Assembly (NCBI GenBank): GCA_963676865.2
Contig: CAXXSS010000001.1
Span: 2,356,001-2,420,000 of the forward strand
Length of the DNA: 64,000 nt
From: JAAYUD01 sp963676865
GTDB lineage: Bacteria; Bacteroidota; Bacteroidia; Bacteroidales; Bacteroidaceae
Direction: 5' to 3'
Below are positions 24,511-34,166 of the stretch, piece after piece. The notes below the pieces were generated by a model. The model saw only the letters and a program-made list of their open reading frames with translations, had not been told where the DNA came from and made no database searches. The position numbers were made by a program, and so were the translations under genes. Numbering within the stretch: position 1 is the first letter of the stretch; each line of letters begins with the position of its first letter.

Positions 24511-24606
24511 CTTATTCTGTGCCGATTTCAGACTCACGGTTCTATCATCTCCCGAACCATCTATTCAGTACGCGACATGAGGGGCTGGAATGATACACTT
24601 TTGAGA
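24511..24606 (-). pseudogene. broken copy of the small Cys/His protein
   Basis: On the minus strand it reads SKVYHSSPSCRVLNRWFGR and stop. It is very similar to the 3' half of the gene at 7217-7471 (KVYHSSPSCRGLNRCSGD); one inserted G (GATGG for GATG) shifts the frame, and the DNA similarity continues to TCGGCACAGAATA. No signal-peptide part remains. Confidence 0.8.
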
Positions 24607-24610
24607 TCGA

Positions 24611-26077
24611 TTATTTCATTATTATCCCATCAATCATATAACTTGTACCTTGTTTGACTACTTTTACCCTGAAGGAATTGAATTTCTCCGACTTGGGGTT
24701 TCTTTTATAGATACATTTAAAGACTCCATTCTTAAGAGAGTTGCGAACGACTGTTAGTCCCCAGCCTGGATCGTAGTCGAAACCATCAATCAGCATGTCG
24801 TAGTTGGGGCTGCCTTCGGATGATTTTCTTGTCTTTTCTACCTCTCTGAACTGTAACAGAGCTTTTGGCGTGAGATGCTTTGCACGCAGTGTAGCAAGCT
24901 GGGCAGCCAGTCCATCGGGCATTGTAGCATACATCAAAGTATATAGCCTATAAAAAGAATCGAGAAAAGAATAGGGAGAAGATGTATTGATAGGAAGTGA
25001 GGTGGTAGACTCTTCGAGCATTGTGCCACCATGGTTTATGGTATTCCAAGAAGGAGTGATGTAGTCTATCATATACCCATTGCCGCTTCGAATGACTTTA
25101 GTGGGTATCTTTTCTGACCTTTCGAACTTGGTTCCTTTGTTGGAAGTATAACTTACCATATACCAGTCGCCTTCTATGTGTTTAACGGATAATGATTTCA
25201 CCATATCATCAGTCGTGTCTTGAGCCCGAATAATAGGATCGGCATCTGTCTCGGCTCTAACTCTATCGAGCTTTTCTATCAGACGTTTGGTCAGATACTT
25301 TTTCTTGAGTTCGTCTCCGACAAGAGAGCCACTCTCCGATATATAAGCCTTATAAAACGTGCTTATCAGGCTTTTTGCCTTTTGCTCGGGAACCAAATCC
25401 CATGTCTCCAATATCTTTATCTTCTTCTCGGTCCATTGCACTTTTGCCGCTTTGCCGGCGGTCTTCGTTTCTTTGATCATGCCTTGCTTGTCGACCGTAT
25501 ATACATAACTGTCCAGTATACCTTTGAACAGACTATTGCTCCGGTCGGTATACTCGAGCATTGACCCACGTTCAATAAAAAGGGATAGAAGAGTATCCGG
25601 TTCGTTGCCTTTGCTGAACTTCCCGAAGAAAAAATGCTGAAAGCTATCTTGAGCTATCGTTTTCCGGCTTATCATCTTTCCTTCGCCATTGTAGACAATC
25701 AATAGGCAATTTCTTAATCCCCTGCCGAACTTAGTCGGATAATTATCAGACCTCTTGCTGACAACCACTGCGAGATATTTTCCGAGATTCATCTTAATAC
25801 CATAGAGATACCATTCATTGGTATTGCTGCAATCGCACTTCTGTGCGGACGGGCAAATATACTGCTTGATATACTCCGCCGGAATATTATAGTTCGCATA
25901 AGAACCGCCCCTACTTGCCCGTTGAGGAAAGTACGACCATACGGAATCGACATTCATCTGACAGGGCAACTGCTTTTCTTTAAAATGGCTAACATAGTCT
26001 TTGAAACTTCGATTCTCTTGCGCAATTATGATACAAGAGGTAAGTGATAGTAAAATAATTAATATACTCTTTTTCAT
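24611..26077 (-). CDS. secreted protein with two DUF3828-like domains
   Basis: 488 residues with signal peptide (MKKSILIILLSLTSCIIIAQ). Residues ~40-215 hold a Cys-rich region (CPSAQKCDC). Two related domains follow: ~235-345 (FYKAYISESGSLVGDELKKK, DADPIIRAQDTTDD, WYMVSYTSN) and ~365-488 (SFYRLYTLMYATMPDGLAAQ, NYDMLIDGFDYDPGW, GVFKCIYKRN). Both follow the pattern of DUF3828 proteins, NTF2-like folds, some of which are immunity proteins. Function unknown. Confidence 0.6.
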   Translation of the reverse strand: MKKSILIILLSLTSCIIIAQENRSFKDYVSHFKEKQLPCQMNVDSVWSYFPQRASRGGSYANYNIPAEYIKQYICPSAQKCDCSNTNEWYLYGIKMNLGKYLAVVVSKRSDNYPTKFGRGLRNCLLIVYNGEGKMISRKTIAQDSFQHFFFGKFSKGNEPDTLLSLFIERGSMLEYTDRSNSLFKGILDSYVYTVDKQGMIKETKTAGKAAKVQWTEKKIKILETWDLVPEQKAKSLISTFYKAYISESGSLVGDELKKKYLTKRLIEKLDRVRAETDADPIIRAQDTTDDMVKSLSVKHIEGDWYMVSYTSNKGTKFERSEKIPTKVIRSGNGYMIDYITPSWNTINHGGTMLEESTTSLPINTSSPYSFLDSFYRLYTLMYATMPDGLAAQLATLRAKHLTPKALLQFREVEKTRKSSEGSPNYDMLIDGFDYDPGWGLTVVRNSLKNGVFKCIYKRNPKSEKFNSFRVKVVKQGTSYMIDGIIMK

Positions 26078-26310
26078 CTTTATTCTTTATTTGGTCTTAC
26101 ACAAGATACGGTATAATCATGGTCGTTGCTAAAGGTGCTCCCTAGTGTTCCATCCTAATAGGATCAGTAAATATGGCAAAGGTATTAAATTGTTTACAAG
26201 TATGAAGAAAAAGACAAACCAAAAAAGAATAAAATCGGGTCGATGACTAGGACATTAAATGAGGAACAATACGAAAAAAGCGTTTGGTATTTGCTCTATT
26301 GTGATGAATA

Positions 26311-26337
26311 ATTGATACATTCGTGAAATGTATCAAT
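26311..26337 (+). other. hairpin in the leader of the 26345 gene
   Basis: 11-bp perfect stem (26311-26321 with 26327-26337) and 5-nt loop, ending 7 bp before the ATG. The paralogue at 24339 has an imperfect version (TACATTTGTGAAGATGTA). May be a regulator site or leader structure. Confidence 0.45.
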
Positions 26338-26344
26338 GAATAAG

Positions 26345-26822
26345 ATGAAAACGATGACGGTAAAAATAGCCATGACAATCGTAGTCTTGATGAGTACGAT
26401 GGTATTTGCAAGCGGTGCTCAGGCTCAAACAGACTTATATAAAGGGAAGAAAGAAATCCAATATGCGGGTAAACATTTCTATGTGACTTGTACTAATCAT
26501 AGGAATGTCAGTCTCCTCTATTTTATAGGCAATAAGACAAACACTAAAAATTCGTAAAGGAGCGTATAAATGTAAAGATGGAAGCTGGCGCTCAAGAGAC
26601 GGTTTAATGCAAAACCCTGCCACGCTATGCAGCAACTATTATGTAAAGTTAAGGAAAATAGCCAATGCGGTATTTACCAAACGAGAAATCAATAGATTTA
26701 TAGAAAAAGGTTGTGTGCTAGATATTTGGCCTGTAGTGGATTTCAATAAACGAATATCGTACTTTGTCATTTCGTTTCGCCCTTCTCTAATAACTCAACA
26801 ATGCTCTTCTCCATTTTTTTAG
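26345..26822 (+). pseudogene. frameshifted small secreted protein
   Basis: Frame 1: MKTMTVKIAMTIVVLMSTMV, signal cleavage near AQAQ, then DLYKGKKEIQYAGKHFYVTC and a stop at 26557. The protein-like sequence resumes in another frame from about 26535: LKIRKGAYKCKDGSWRSRDG, LCSNYYVKLRKIANAVFTKR, VLDIWPVVDFNKRISYFVIS. A +1 slip near 26530-26545 joins them into a protein of roughly 140 residues. The end is uncertain because the frame runs 56 bp into the convergent peroxidase gene. Family not identified. Confidence 0.6.
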
Positions 26823-27264
26823 GTGTTGTTGTCGGGGCAAAACGTTCTATTACATTACCTTCGGCATCTATCAGGAATTTTGTGAAATTCCATTTTATGG
26901 CACTTCCGAGTACTCCGCCTTTCGCACTTTTCAGGAATTTGTAGAGCGGGTGTGCATTTGCGCCGTTAACGTTGATTTTGGAAAACATTTGAAACGTTAC
27001 GCCATAATTGATCACGCAACCTTCAGCTATCGAATTTTCATCGCCAGGTTCCTGACCTGCAAACTGATTGCATGGAAATCCCAAAATAACCAAGCCTTTG
27101 TCTTTATACTTTTTGTAGAGCGTTTCAAGACCTTCGAGTTGTGGCGTAAATCCGCATTTACTCGCCGTGTTTACCACAACTACTGTTTTGCCTTTATAGG
27201 CTTCCATCGAAAGATCTTTTCCCTTCAGGCTTTTTGCCGTAAATTGATAAAAATTTGATTCCAT
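26767..27264 (-). CDS. glutathione peroxidase-like thiol peroxidase
   Basis: 165 residues, one thioredoxin-fold GPx domain. The peroxidatic residue is Cys37 in NTASKCGFTPQ (Cys, not selenocysteine). The other signatures are ILGFPCNQFAGQEPG with the conserved Gln, and IKWNFTKFLID with the Trp-Asn. Non-seleno bacterial GPx enzymes usually work with thioredoxin. Convergent with, and overlapping, the broken gene at 26345. Confidence 0.95.
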   Translation of the reverse strand: MESNFYQFTAKSLKGKDLSMEAYKGKTVVVVNTASKCGFTPQLEGLETLYKKYKDKGLVILGFPCNQFAGQEPGDENSIAEGCVINYGVTFQMFSKINVNGANAHPLYKFLKSAKGGVLGSAIKWNFTKFLIDAEGNVIERFAPTTTPKKMEKSIVELLEKGETK

Positions 27265-27284
27265 TATCTATCTATATTTTAAGT

Positions 27285-27315
27285 GTATCGTTGAGGATTA
27301 TATCGTTCACGATAC
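27285..27315. promoter_or_regulatory. inverted repeat upstream of the peroxidase gene
   Basis: GTATCGT (27285-27291) is mirrored by ACGATAC (27309-27315), and TATCGT-TC-ACGATA is a palindrome within it. Placed ~20-50 bp before the start codon, it could be a regulator site. No clear -7 box is seen. Confidence 0.35.
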
Positions 27316-27543
27316 AAGAATAGATATACTTTATATATAAGCAAAATTCGGGAATCTAAATAATGTTAATGGGTTGATTTATTGTAGCAAGTGAATTTTA
27401 TCACGTCGTGCCATGGATTAAGCATTCCTCGGTTCTTTTATTATCAGGATTTTAAATGCAACGATATTTCTTTTTTTTTGTTGATTGGGAAATCTTTAAA
27501 ATCAGTTCCGACGGATATCAAATCCGACAGAACTGACAAATAA

Positions 27544-27903
27544 TTACTCTAAAGTCTCTATGACGTTTCCTGTAACGCCATAAATCTGCGCCTTTGCATC
27601 TTCAAGATGGAATACGGCTGCATTGGCGTTCAACTTGTCGTACATCTTTCGCAACTGAGGGTGTTCTTCGAAAGGAAGATTTGTGTATTTCTCCTCAGTC
27701 TCGAAAACGGCACGCCCTGTGCAACGCAACCATTTTCGGTTTGGAGCAAGGGCTACAATCTCCACTAGCGGATTGGCCTGCATCTGATGATAAACATCTT
27801 TGTAATCTCCAACGGCAAATAGTATTTTGCCGTCTACTTCCTTGCAAAATCCCAACGGACGAAGTTGGGCTATAACCTTGTTATGTCGGTTGAAGTACGT
27901 TGC
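27544..27903 (-). pseudogene. pyridoxamine 5'-phosphate oxidase-family protein, N-terminally damaged
   Basis: The conserved part reads RPLGFCKEVDGKILFAVGDY, YHQMQANPLVEIVALAPN, WLRCTGRAVFETEE and ends AQIYGVTGNVIETLE, matching the split-barrel FMN-binding PPOX family (NimA-like). The expected first ~15 residues with an ATG are missing: the frame is open only to a TAA at 27904 and the stretch before RPLGF (TYFNRHNKVIAQL) is degenerate. The only usable start is a TTG at 27855. Confidence 0.7.
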
Positions 27904-28272
27904 TTAGATATATTGCGATGTAATATTTGCTAATTTGCCCTTTAGAATATTTTTCTATAGACAACGAGAGAAATTGTATGCTGAAGAATATAAATAATGA
28001 ATATATGTGAATATTGGTTTTGTTTTCTGTTTTATGTAGGTATGTGTTGTTTTATTTTCTAAATATATACCTTTGTTGCAGAAATTAATTCTGTTGTTGT
28101 GCTTTTTGTCTTTGCCGACGACGTATTGAACAGGCAATGAAATAAATGAATTTACTTCAATAGTGTATATCGAAAAGTCGGTTGATGAACTGATTGCTTT
28201 GGTGAAAAAATATAGTGAAGGATAAGAACGAATAATTGGAATAGTAGAATAATCTAATTAATCAACATAATA
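27904..28272. other. non-coding region before the transsulfuration operon
   Basis: Contains a promoter-like element (28047-28075) and, near 28164-28226, a 20-codon plus-strand frame (KSVDELIALVKKYSEG) that looks like a gene relic. Nothing else is recognisable. Confidence 0.4.
28047..28075 (+). promoter_or_regulatory. possible promoter of the transsulfuration genes
   Basis: TTG at 28047-28049, 18-bp spacer, TACCTTTG at 28068-28075 (exact -7 match). It would give a leader of about 190 nt. Confidence 0.45.
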
Positions 28273-29637
28273 ATGATAGCAAAAAATATATTGGAGACTA
28301 TAGGCCGTACACCGATTATAGAAATTTCTCATATCGATACGGGTAAAAGTCATTTGTTCATCAAATTGGAGAACCAGAATCCCGGTGGTTCGATAAAAGA
28401 TCGTGTCGGTTTGTCGATGATTGCAGAAGCTGAGAAAAAGGGGCAAATACGTCCGGGAGATACTTTGATAGAAGCAACTGCCGGAAACACAGGTATCGGA
28501 TTGGCATTGACCGCAAGATTGAAGGGTTATAAACTAATACTCGTTATTCCGGATAAAATGAGTCAGGAAAAAATAAACCACCTTCGTGCATTGGGAACTG
28601 AAATAGTCCTCACACGTTCTGATGTGGGGAAAGGCGATCCGGAGTATTATCAAGATCTTGCACAGAGGATATCTAAAGAGAGAAAGGCGTTTTTCATCAA
28701 TCAGTTTGAGAATCCAGCCAATCCTTTGACGCATGAATTAACTACAGGTCCGGAGATATGGGAACAAATGGACCATGCGGTAGATGCGGTCGTTGTTGGT
28801 GTGGGATCGTCAGGAACTCTTACCGGTCTGACACATTTTTTCAAGAAAGTCTCTCCTCGTACAGAGTTTATTCTGGCAGATCCGAAGGGTTCTATATTGT
28901 GTGATTATATTAATGAGCATATAGTGAAAGAAGAAGTCGGCTCTTGGCTTGTAGAAGGTATCGGTGAAGATTTTATTCCTCCATTGGCCGATTTCTCATT
29001 GACACATAAAGCTTATTCGGTCACTGATAAAGAAAGTTTTCATGCAGTACGTACCTTGTTGAAAGAAGAGGGTATATTGGCAGGATCGTCTACGGGGACA
29101 CTATTGAGCGCTGCTATTCGTTACTGCCGAGAGCAGACCAGTCCTAAGAGGGTCGTTACGTTGGCTTGTGACAGTGGCAATAAATATCTGTCTAAAATGT
29201 ATAACGACTATTGGTTACTCGACCAAGGGCTGGGTGATAATACAAAGTTTAACGACTTGAGGGATTTAGTGGCAAGACGCTATAAAGAGGGACAAACCAT
29301 CTATGCGCAGCCTGATGATACATTGAAGAGTATATACCGTAAAATGAAGCTGTATGACATTTCTCAACTTCCAGTCATTGAAAATAATAAGGCGATAGGT
29401 ATTGTTGACGAATCGGATTTGCTCTATGCGCTTTATAGTAAGGATGCAAAATTGACGACACCTGTTCATAAATTCATGACGTCCAAGATAGAGACCCTTA
29501 AATATAACGAGGGGCAAAATCGTCTCACGTGGATATTGGATTCTGGGATGACAGCTATCGTTGTGTCGCCGAATGGAGATTTTGAAGGATTGATAACCCG
29601 AATAGATTTTATCAATTATTTATGTAAGAATCAATAA
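28273..29637 (+). CDS. cystathionine beta-synthase-like enzyme with C-terminal CBS pair
   Basis: 454 residues. Fold-type II PLP domain (1-~320): LENQNPGGSIKDRVG with PLP Lys42, EATAGNTGIGLAL substrate loop, GVGSSGTLTGLTHFF phosphate loop, SSTGTLLSA. A CBS-domain pair follows (~335-454: YDISQLPVIENNKAIGIVDE and second). This matches cystathionine beta-synthase (serine + homocysteine to cystathionine) more than plain cysteine synthase, because of the CBS pair and the gamma-lyase gene 8 bp downstream. The CBS pair may bind adenosyl ligands. Confidence 0.9.
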   Translation: MIAKNILETIGRTPIIEISHIDTGKSHLFIKLENQNPGGSIKDRVGLSMIAEAEKKGQIRPGDTLIEATAGNTGIGLALTARLKGYKLILVIPDKMSQEKINHLRALGTEIVLTRSDVGKGDPEYYQDLAQRISKERKAFFINQFENPANPLTHELTTGPEIWEQMDHAVDAVVVGVGSSGTLTGLTHFFKKVSPRTEFILADPKGSILCDYINEHIVKEEVGSWLVEGIGEDFIPPLADFSLTHKAYSVTDKESFHAVRTLLKEEGILAGSSTGTLLSAAIRYCREQTSPKRVVTLACDSGNKYLSKMYNDYWLLDQGLGDNTKFNDLRDLVARRYKEGQTIYAQPDDTLKSIYRKMKLYDISQLPVIENNKAIGIVDESDLLYALYSKDAKLTTPVHKFMTSKIETLKYNEGQNRLTWILDSGMTAIVVSPNGDFEGLITRIDFINYLCKNQ

Positions 29638-29645
29638 GAACAAAA

Positions 29646-30818
29646 ATGAGTATCGAAAAAAACAATGAATTTGCAACTCTAGCGATACATGCTGGAGAGA
29701 CACCTGATTTCAGAGATGGCGCAACAGGTGATGTGGTAGTTCCTATACATCTATCTACCACCTTTGCCCGAAAAAACGTCGACATAGCAACAGCCGGTTA
29801 TGATTATACCCGTTCGCTAAATCCCACTCGTAAGGCGCTAGAGACCAAATTGGCAGTGCTCGAAAAGGCTCAATATGGATTGGCTTTTTCTTCCGGATTG
29901 GCTGCTGCGTCAACCGTCCTTTTCTCGTTGCTTAAAGCCTACGACCATATTATCGGATTTGATGATTTGTATGGAGGTACTAAACGACTATTTAATGATG
30001 TATTACCAAAGTTCAATATTACTACAAGCTATGTTGATGCCACTGATCCGGAGAAGGTTGAAAGGGCTATTCATCCAAAGACGAAAATGATATGGATAGA
30101 AAGCCCTTCCAATCCTTTATTGAAACTAACCGATATAAAGGCCATTGCAGACATTGCTCATCGTCATCGTCTGTTGCTTGTTGTGGACAATACTTTTTTA
30201 TCCCCCTATTTTCAAAACCCATTAAGCTTAGGGGCGGATGTCGTAGTGCATAGTTCTACTAAATATATTTGTGGACACAGCGACGTGTTAGGGGGTGCTG
30301 TGATGACCAATGATTCTTACTTGTATGAGAGGCTTTATTTTCATCAAAATTCAATAGGGGCGGTGCTCTCGCCTTTTGATTCTTATCTCACTCTTCGAGG
30401 ATTCAAAACTTTGGCAGTGAGAATGGAGCAACATCAAAAGAATGCTCTGGCAGTTGCTGAGTATCTGGAACAACATGAGAGAGTAAAGCGAGTCATTTAT
30501 CCAGGCTTAAAGAGTCATCCTCAATACGAATTGGCTAATAGGCAAGCTTCAGGATTTGGAGGTGTACTTTCGTTCGAATTGAGAGGGAGTGCTGAGGATG
30601 CAAAACAATTCTTACATAAACTGAACGTTTTCTCGATCGCTGAAAGTTTAGGAGGAGTAGAATCGTTGATAGAACTGCCCGCAACAATGACACATGCTTC
30701 TGTTCCTAAAGCAGATAGAGAACAAATAGGCATTAGCGATACTCTCATAAGAGTATCTGTGGGTATAGAAGATGAAAAAGACTTGATAGCTGATCTTAAT
30801 CAAGCGTTGACTAAATAG
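29646..30818 (+). CDS. cystathionine gamma-lyase/gamma-synthase (Cys/Met PLP family)
   Basis: 390 residues, fold-type I PLP enzyme of the Cys/Met metabolism family: TLAIHAGETPD at the start, YDYTRSLNPTRKALE, FSSGLAAASTVLF, VVDNTFLSPYFQNPLSLGAD, and PLP Lys206 in VHSSTKYICGHSDVLGG. With the CBS-like enzyme it completes reverse transsulfuration, cystathionine to cysteine, 2-oxobutyrate and ammonia. Gamma-synthase activity cannot be excluded from sequence. Operon closed by the terminator 45 bp downstream. Confidence 0.93.
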   Translation: MSIEKNNEFATLAIHAGETPDFRDGATGDVVVPIHLSTTFARKNVDIATAGYDYTRSLNPTRKALETKLAVLEKAQYGLAFSSGLAAASTVLFSLLKAYDHIIGFDDLYGGTKRLFNDVLPKFNITTSYVDATDPEKVERAIHPKTKMIWIESPSNPLLKLTDIKAIADIAHRHRLLLVVDNTFLSPYFQNPLSLGADVVVHSSTKYICGHSDVLGGAVMTNDSYLYERLYFHQNSIGAVLSPFDSYLTLRGFKTLAVRMEQHQKNALAVAEYLEQHERVKRVIYPGLKSHPQYELANRQASGFGGVLSFELRGSAEDAKQFLHKLNVFSIAESLGGVESLIELPATMTHASVPKADREQIGISDTLIRVSVGIEDEKDLIADLNQALTK

Positions 30819-30863
30819 TTTATATTAAAAGGTTCTGTATTTTTTTAAATTTCTTCTTTACCG

Positions 30864-30903
30864 ACTTGCGACAAGTTTCTTAGGCTTGTTGCAAGTTTTT
30901 TAT
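30864..30903 (+). terminator. rho-independent terminator of the transsulfuration operon
   Basis: ACTTGCGACAAG (30864-30875) pairs with CTTGTTGCAAGT (30885-30896) with one G-T pair, followed by TTTTTTAT. Confidence 0.85.
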
Positions 30904-30975
30904 TGGTAGCATCTATTGTGTATTGATTCAAAACGGCTTCTTAGTTTTCGAAGATAGATTTATTTATTGCCTTTC

Positions 30976-33033
30976 TTATTGGTCCGTGTTGGGAAAAGCG
31001 GATATTCTGAGTCTTGCTGCTCCCATTGGTATGAGAGTAATGTACTCTTGGGCTCCTTTTATGGCATCTTCGTCGGGCAGAACACCACATAAGCCTGTTT
31101 TGTCGGTATCCCATGATGGAACCCGACGCCCTGTAGTAGTGACTTCGATGGGGGAGGATTGAGGCGTGAAAGGGAAATTGTCTGAAGGCCACGCTTTTCT
31201 GATTATCTTGAAATCTTGGAGAGGAGCTTCTTTTGGGAGCACCAATGCAAAATTCCATGGGCTTGCGGGATATATTTCGGTGGTGGGCCATGTTGAGGAG
31301 TCGGCATCTTTTTGCCATTTCGAATCGTCGATGGCGGTGGTACGACTGTCTTTCTTTACATCATTCTCTTTGATCTTGAGCGATAGGGTGAGCGGTCCGT
31401 AGTTGACGCTTACGCTATGCTTGTTGGCTTGCCACGTGCGCATGGTGAGTGTCATGGGGATAGTGAGCTCTACGGCGTCGTTGTCGGACCATGTTCTTTC
31501 GATACGTACGTATTTGCCTGCTTCGCATACTGCCTTTACGGGAAGCCCATTGATTCTAATTTGCGCCTCTTTTGTCCATGTCGGTATCCTAAGATAGAGT
31601 GGAAATGTTACTTTCCCCTTGGTATGGACTGTGATGGTCGTTTTTTCGTCGAAAGGGTAATTTGTTTCTTCGTGCAGCGTGATTTGTTTGCCGTCGGCAA
31701 CTTTCATGTTTGCGACACAAGCACCATATAAGGCTATTGCGGCACCGTTGTCGGGGGTGGCAAGCACCAAATGCTCCGAATAGTAGGGCCATCCCTGCGC
31801 ATGGTTGTGTTGACAGCATCTGCTACTGAATGGGTTCATGGACAGGAACGGTCCACTGTTGGCGATGCCCGGATAATGGTTTTTGGAGTCGCTGACCACT
31901 TGATTGGGGCAAGTGATGTAGCGTAGCGACTTGAAGTCGGGCATGACTGCTGCCGGATATGAATTGAATGCTACATCTTCGCAATTTTCTGCCCAATAAG
32001 GATCGCCCGTGAAACGGAGCATAATCTCGTCTGATGCCATCTGCTCTACCATGCCACAGGTCTCTACTCCTTGTCTGGGGTCTATACATCCCATTCGTGC
32101 GTTCTCGTCTGCACCGAACATACCGCCGGGCACTTGTCCGAATGCACGCCTGACAAGCCGTTGCACATTGTATGATGCTTGTAGCATATCGCTGTCTTTG
32201 GTAAGCATATAGTAGGTTGCCGGTTCTCTGAAGCACTCGGCTATGTTAACGTTGTGCCAGTTGGGCAATGTGGAAGGTTGGGTCCAGTCGGCGGTGTTTC
32301 GGTGAATCTTCTGCATGAGATCGATGAGAAAGGCATCGCCGGTATGGTTGTATAGCCACATGACGCTATATAGATTGTCTCCACCCCGGCTGTTTTCCCA
32401 ATAATCTTTGAGGAAGTCGCTATCGGGAACACTCATTTCCCATTTGAAATAGTTGGTCATCAGCGACAGCACCCGAGCGTCGTGCGAGTACTCGTAGTAA
32501 GATTGCAGGCACTCGAGCATCAGCATTTGCGCCCAAAGTTCGGGTTTGCCGTTCGATATATTTGCCGGACCGAAGAAACCATTGGGTTGCTGACTTCGAA
32601 AGACGCCTTCGAGCCATATCTGAGTTTCGGCTATCATCTTTTTGTCATTCAGTATATAGGCCAGGTTGCTGTAACCTTTGAGCCAGTATGGTACCTCTTC
32701 CCACCCGTGATCTCCTTTTTGAGTGAGCCAGGCATTGTTGTTCTTGTCGAGCCATGCGCTTATCTCTCCCAAATGTCCGGTGAGTCCGTCGCGTTGCAAT
32801 TCGAGGTATTTTCCGATCCAGCTTTTCGGCTTAATACTTCCTACCGGTAGTTTGATGAATGCAGTAGGCAGTAGGGGGGAGCGGTTGCTGACGTAGTTTG
32901 CATTCGTTTTATCGGTAGGAGGGCGGCCCACTATTGATATTTTGGTGATGGGATTTCCAGCTTGGACTACAACTTGACAGTTGATGGCGATGAGCAGAAA
33001 GGCCATTCGAAGGGCAAGAGAGATTGCTTTCAT
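30976..33033 (-). CDS. GH127/DUF1680-type beta-L-arabinofuranosidase
   Basis: 685 residues from ATG 33033, where the signal peptide begins (MKAISLALRMAFLLIAINCQ). An (alpha/alpha)6 barrel with YGYSNL-type helices (VPYWLKGYSNLAYILNDKK) leads to the cysteine-rich active site: QGVETCGMVEQMA provides the E-x-C pair, and SSRCCQHNHAQGWPY the CC pair. In GH127 one of these cysteines is the nucleophile and the others bind zinc. A beta-sandwich follows (YPFDEKTTITVHTKGKV). Substrate probably beta-L-arabinofuranosides of plant glycoproteins or arabinan, periplasmic. The epimerase gene is 11 bp upstream on the same strand. Confidence 0.85.
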   Translation of the reverse strand: MKAISLALRMAFLLIAINCQVVVQAGNPITKISIVGRPPTDKTNANYVSNRSPLLPTAFIKLPVGSIKPKSWIGKYLELQRDGLTGHLGEISAWLDKNNNAWLTQKGDHGWEEVPYWLKGYSNLAYILNDKKMIAETQIWLEGVFRSQQPNGFFGPANISNGKPELWAQMLMLECLQSYYEYSHDARVLSLMTNYFKWEMSVPDSDFLKDYWENSRGGDNLYSVMWLYNHTGDAFLIDLMQKIHRNTADWTQPSTLPNWHNVNIAECFREPATYYMLTKDSDMLQASYNVQRLVRRAFGQVPGGMFGADENARMGCIDPRQGVETCGMVEQMASDEIMLRFTGDPYWAENCEDVAFNSYPAAVMPDFKSLRYITCPNQVVSDSKNHYPGIANSGPFLSMNPFSSRCCQHNHAQGWPYYSEHLVLATPDNGAAIALYGACVANMKVADGKQITLHEETNYPFDEKTTITVHTKGKVTFPLYLRIPTWTKEAQIRINGLPVKAVCEAGKYVRIERTWSDNDAVELTIPMTLTMRTWQANKHSVSVNYGPLTLSLKIKENDVKKDSRTTAIDDSKWQKDADSSTWPTTEIYPASPWNFALVLPKEAPLQDFKIIRKAWPSDNFPFTPQSSPIEVTTTGRRVPSWDTDKTGLCGVLPDEDAIKGAQEYITLIPMGAARLRISAFPNTDQ

Positions 33034-33044
33034 TCCGTCACTTT

Positions 33045-34166
33045 TTATTTCTCTACCGAGAACTTGAAGATGCACTCGCTATGATATTTCTGTCCCGGGC
33101 GCAAAACGGCCGACGGCCATTGTGGCTTGTTTGGTGAGTCTGGATATTTTTGTGTCTCGAGACATACGGAAGCTCTTTTGTTGTAAGTGATGCCATGTTT
33201 GCCCTTGATTGTTCCATCTAAGAAGTTTCCGGCATAAAATTGTATTCCTGGTTCGTTGGTGTACACGTCGAGTGTGATACCTGTCTTGGTAGACTTGAGG
33301 GTGGCGCATTTCTGTTTGATGTCACCTTTCGTATTCAGCACCCAATTGTGGTCGTATCCGTGTCCATTTTTGAGCTGTTCAAAATTAGCATCGATATACT
33401 TGCCTATTGCGGAAGGAGTTCGGAAGTCCATGGGTGTACCTTTGACAGGCAGAATCTTTCCGTTGGTCATAAAGGTGGTGTCTACAGGCGTGAAACTGTC
33501 TGCATGGATAGTCAGTAGATGTTGCGCGTTGCTTTGTGCATCGCCATCGAGGTTGAAGTACGAGTGATTGGTCATATTCACCACCGTGGGTTTGTCTGTG
33601 GTAGCCTCATAATTGATATCGATGGCATTGTCGTCTGTCAACTTCATCGTGACCTTGCAGGTGATGTTGCCTGGGAACCCTTCTTCCTTATCTTTGGACT
33701 TGTATGTTAGTAGCAGCGTTTGCGCGTCTATCTGGTCGGCATCGTACACTTGGTATTGGAATCCTTTCGGACCGCCGTGCAGACAGTGTCCGTAGTTGTT
33801 CTGTGGCAATTGATATGTCTTTCCGTCCAATACGAACTTACCTTTATTAATACGGTTGGCGTAGCGCCCGATGCTTGCACCGAAATCGGAAGGAATGTTG
33901 ATGTAATCTTTAATATTATCGAAGCCGAGCACTACATCCTGCATTTTTCCTGTTTTGTCGGGAACCAAAATGGAAACGATGCGTCCTCCGAAGTTTGTTA
34001 CACACACCTCCATGCTGTTCTTGTTCTTTAAGACGAATAGTTTGGTTGGTTTGTTGTTGACGACTGTTTCGAAATTCTTTTTCGACAATCCCGATTCGGT
34101 TTTGTCGTTTGGGGTACAACCCAAAAGGAGCAACGGCAATACTGCCCATAAAAAAACTTTTCTCAT
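33045..34166 (-). CDS. galM: aldose 1-epimerase (lipoprotein)
   Basis: 373 residues. Lipoprotein signal MRKVFLWAVLPLLLLGC. Galactose mutarotase fold with VTNFGGRIVSILVPDK, GRYANRINKGKF, NYGHCLHGGPKGFQYQVY (catalytic His region), VNMTNHSYFNLDGDA (second His) and ETQKYPDSPNKPQWPS containing the C-terminal conserved segment. Interconverts anomers of galactose or other aldoses in the periplasm. Its partner gene GH127 suggests it handles sugars released there, such as L-arabinose. Confidence 0.94.
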   Translation of the reverse strand: MRKVFLWAVLPLLLLGCTPNDKTESGLSKKNFETVVNNKPTKLFVLKNKNSMEVCVTNFGGRIVSILVPDKTGKMQDVVLGFDNIKDYINIPSDFGASIGRYANRINKGKFVLDGKTYQLPQNNYGHCLHGGPKGFQYQVYDADQIDAQTLLLTYKSKDKEEGFPGNITCKVTMKLTDDNAIDINYEATTDKPTVVNMTNHSYFNLDGDAQSNAQHLLTIHADSFTPVDTTFMTNGKILPVKGTPMDFRTPSAIGKYIDANFEQLKNGHGYDHNWVLNTKGDIKQKCATLKSTKTGITLDVYTNEPGIQFYAGNFLDGTIKGKHGITYNKRASVCLETQKYPDSPNKPQWPSAVLRPGQKYHSECIFKFSVEK

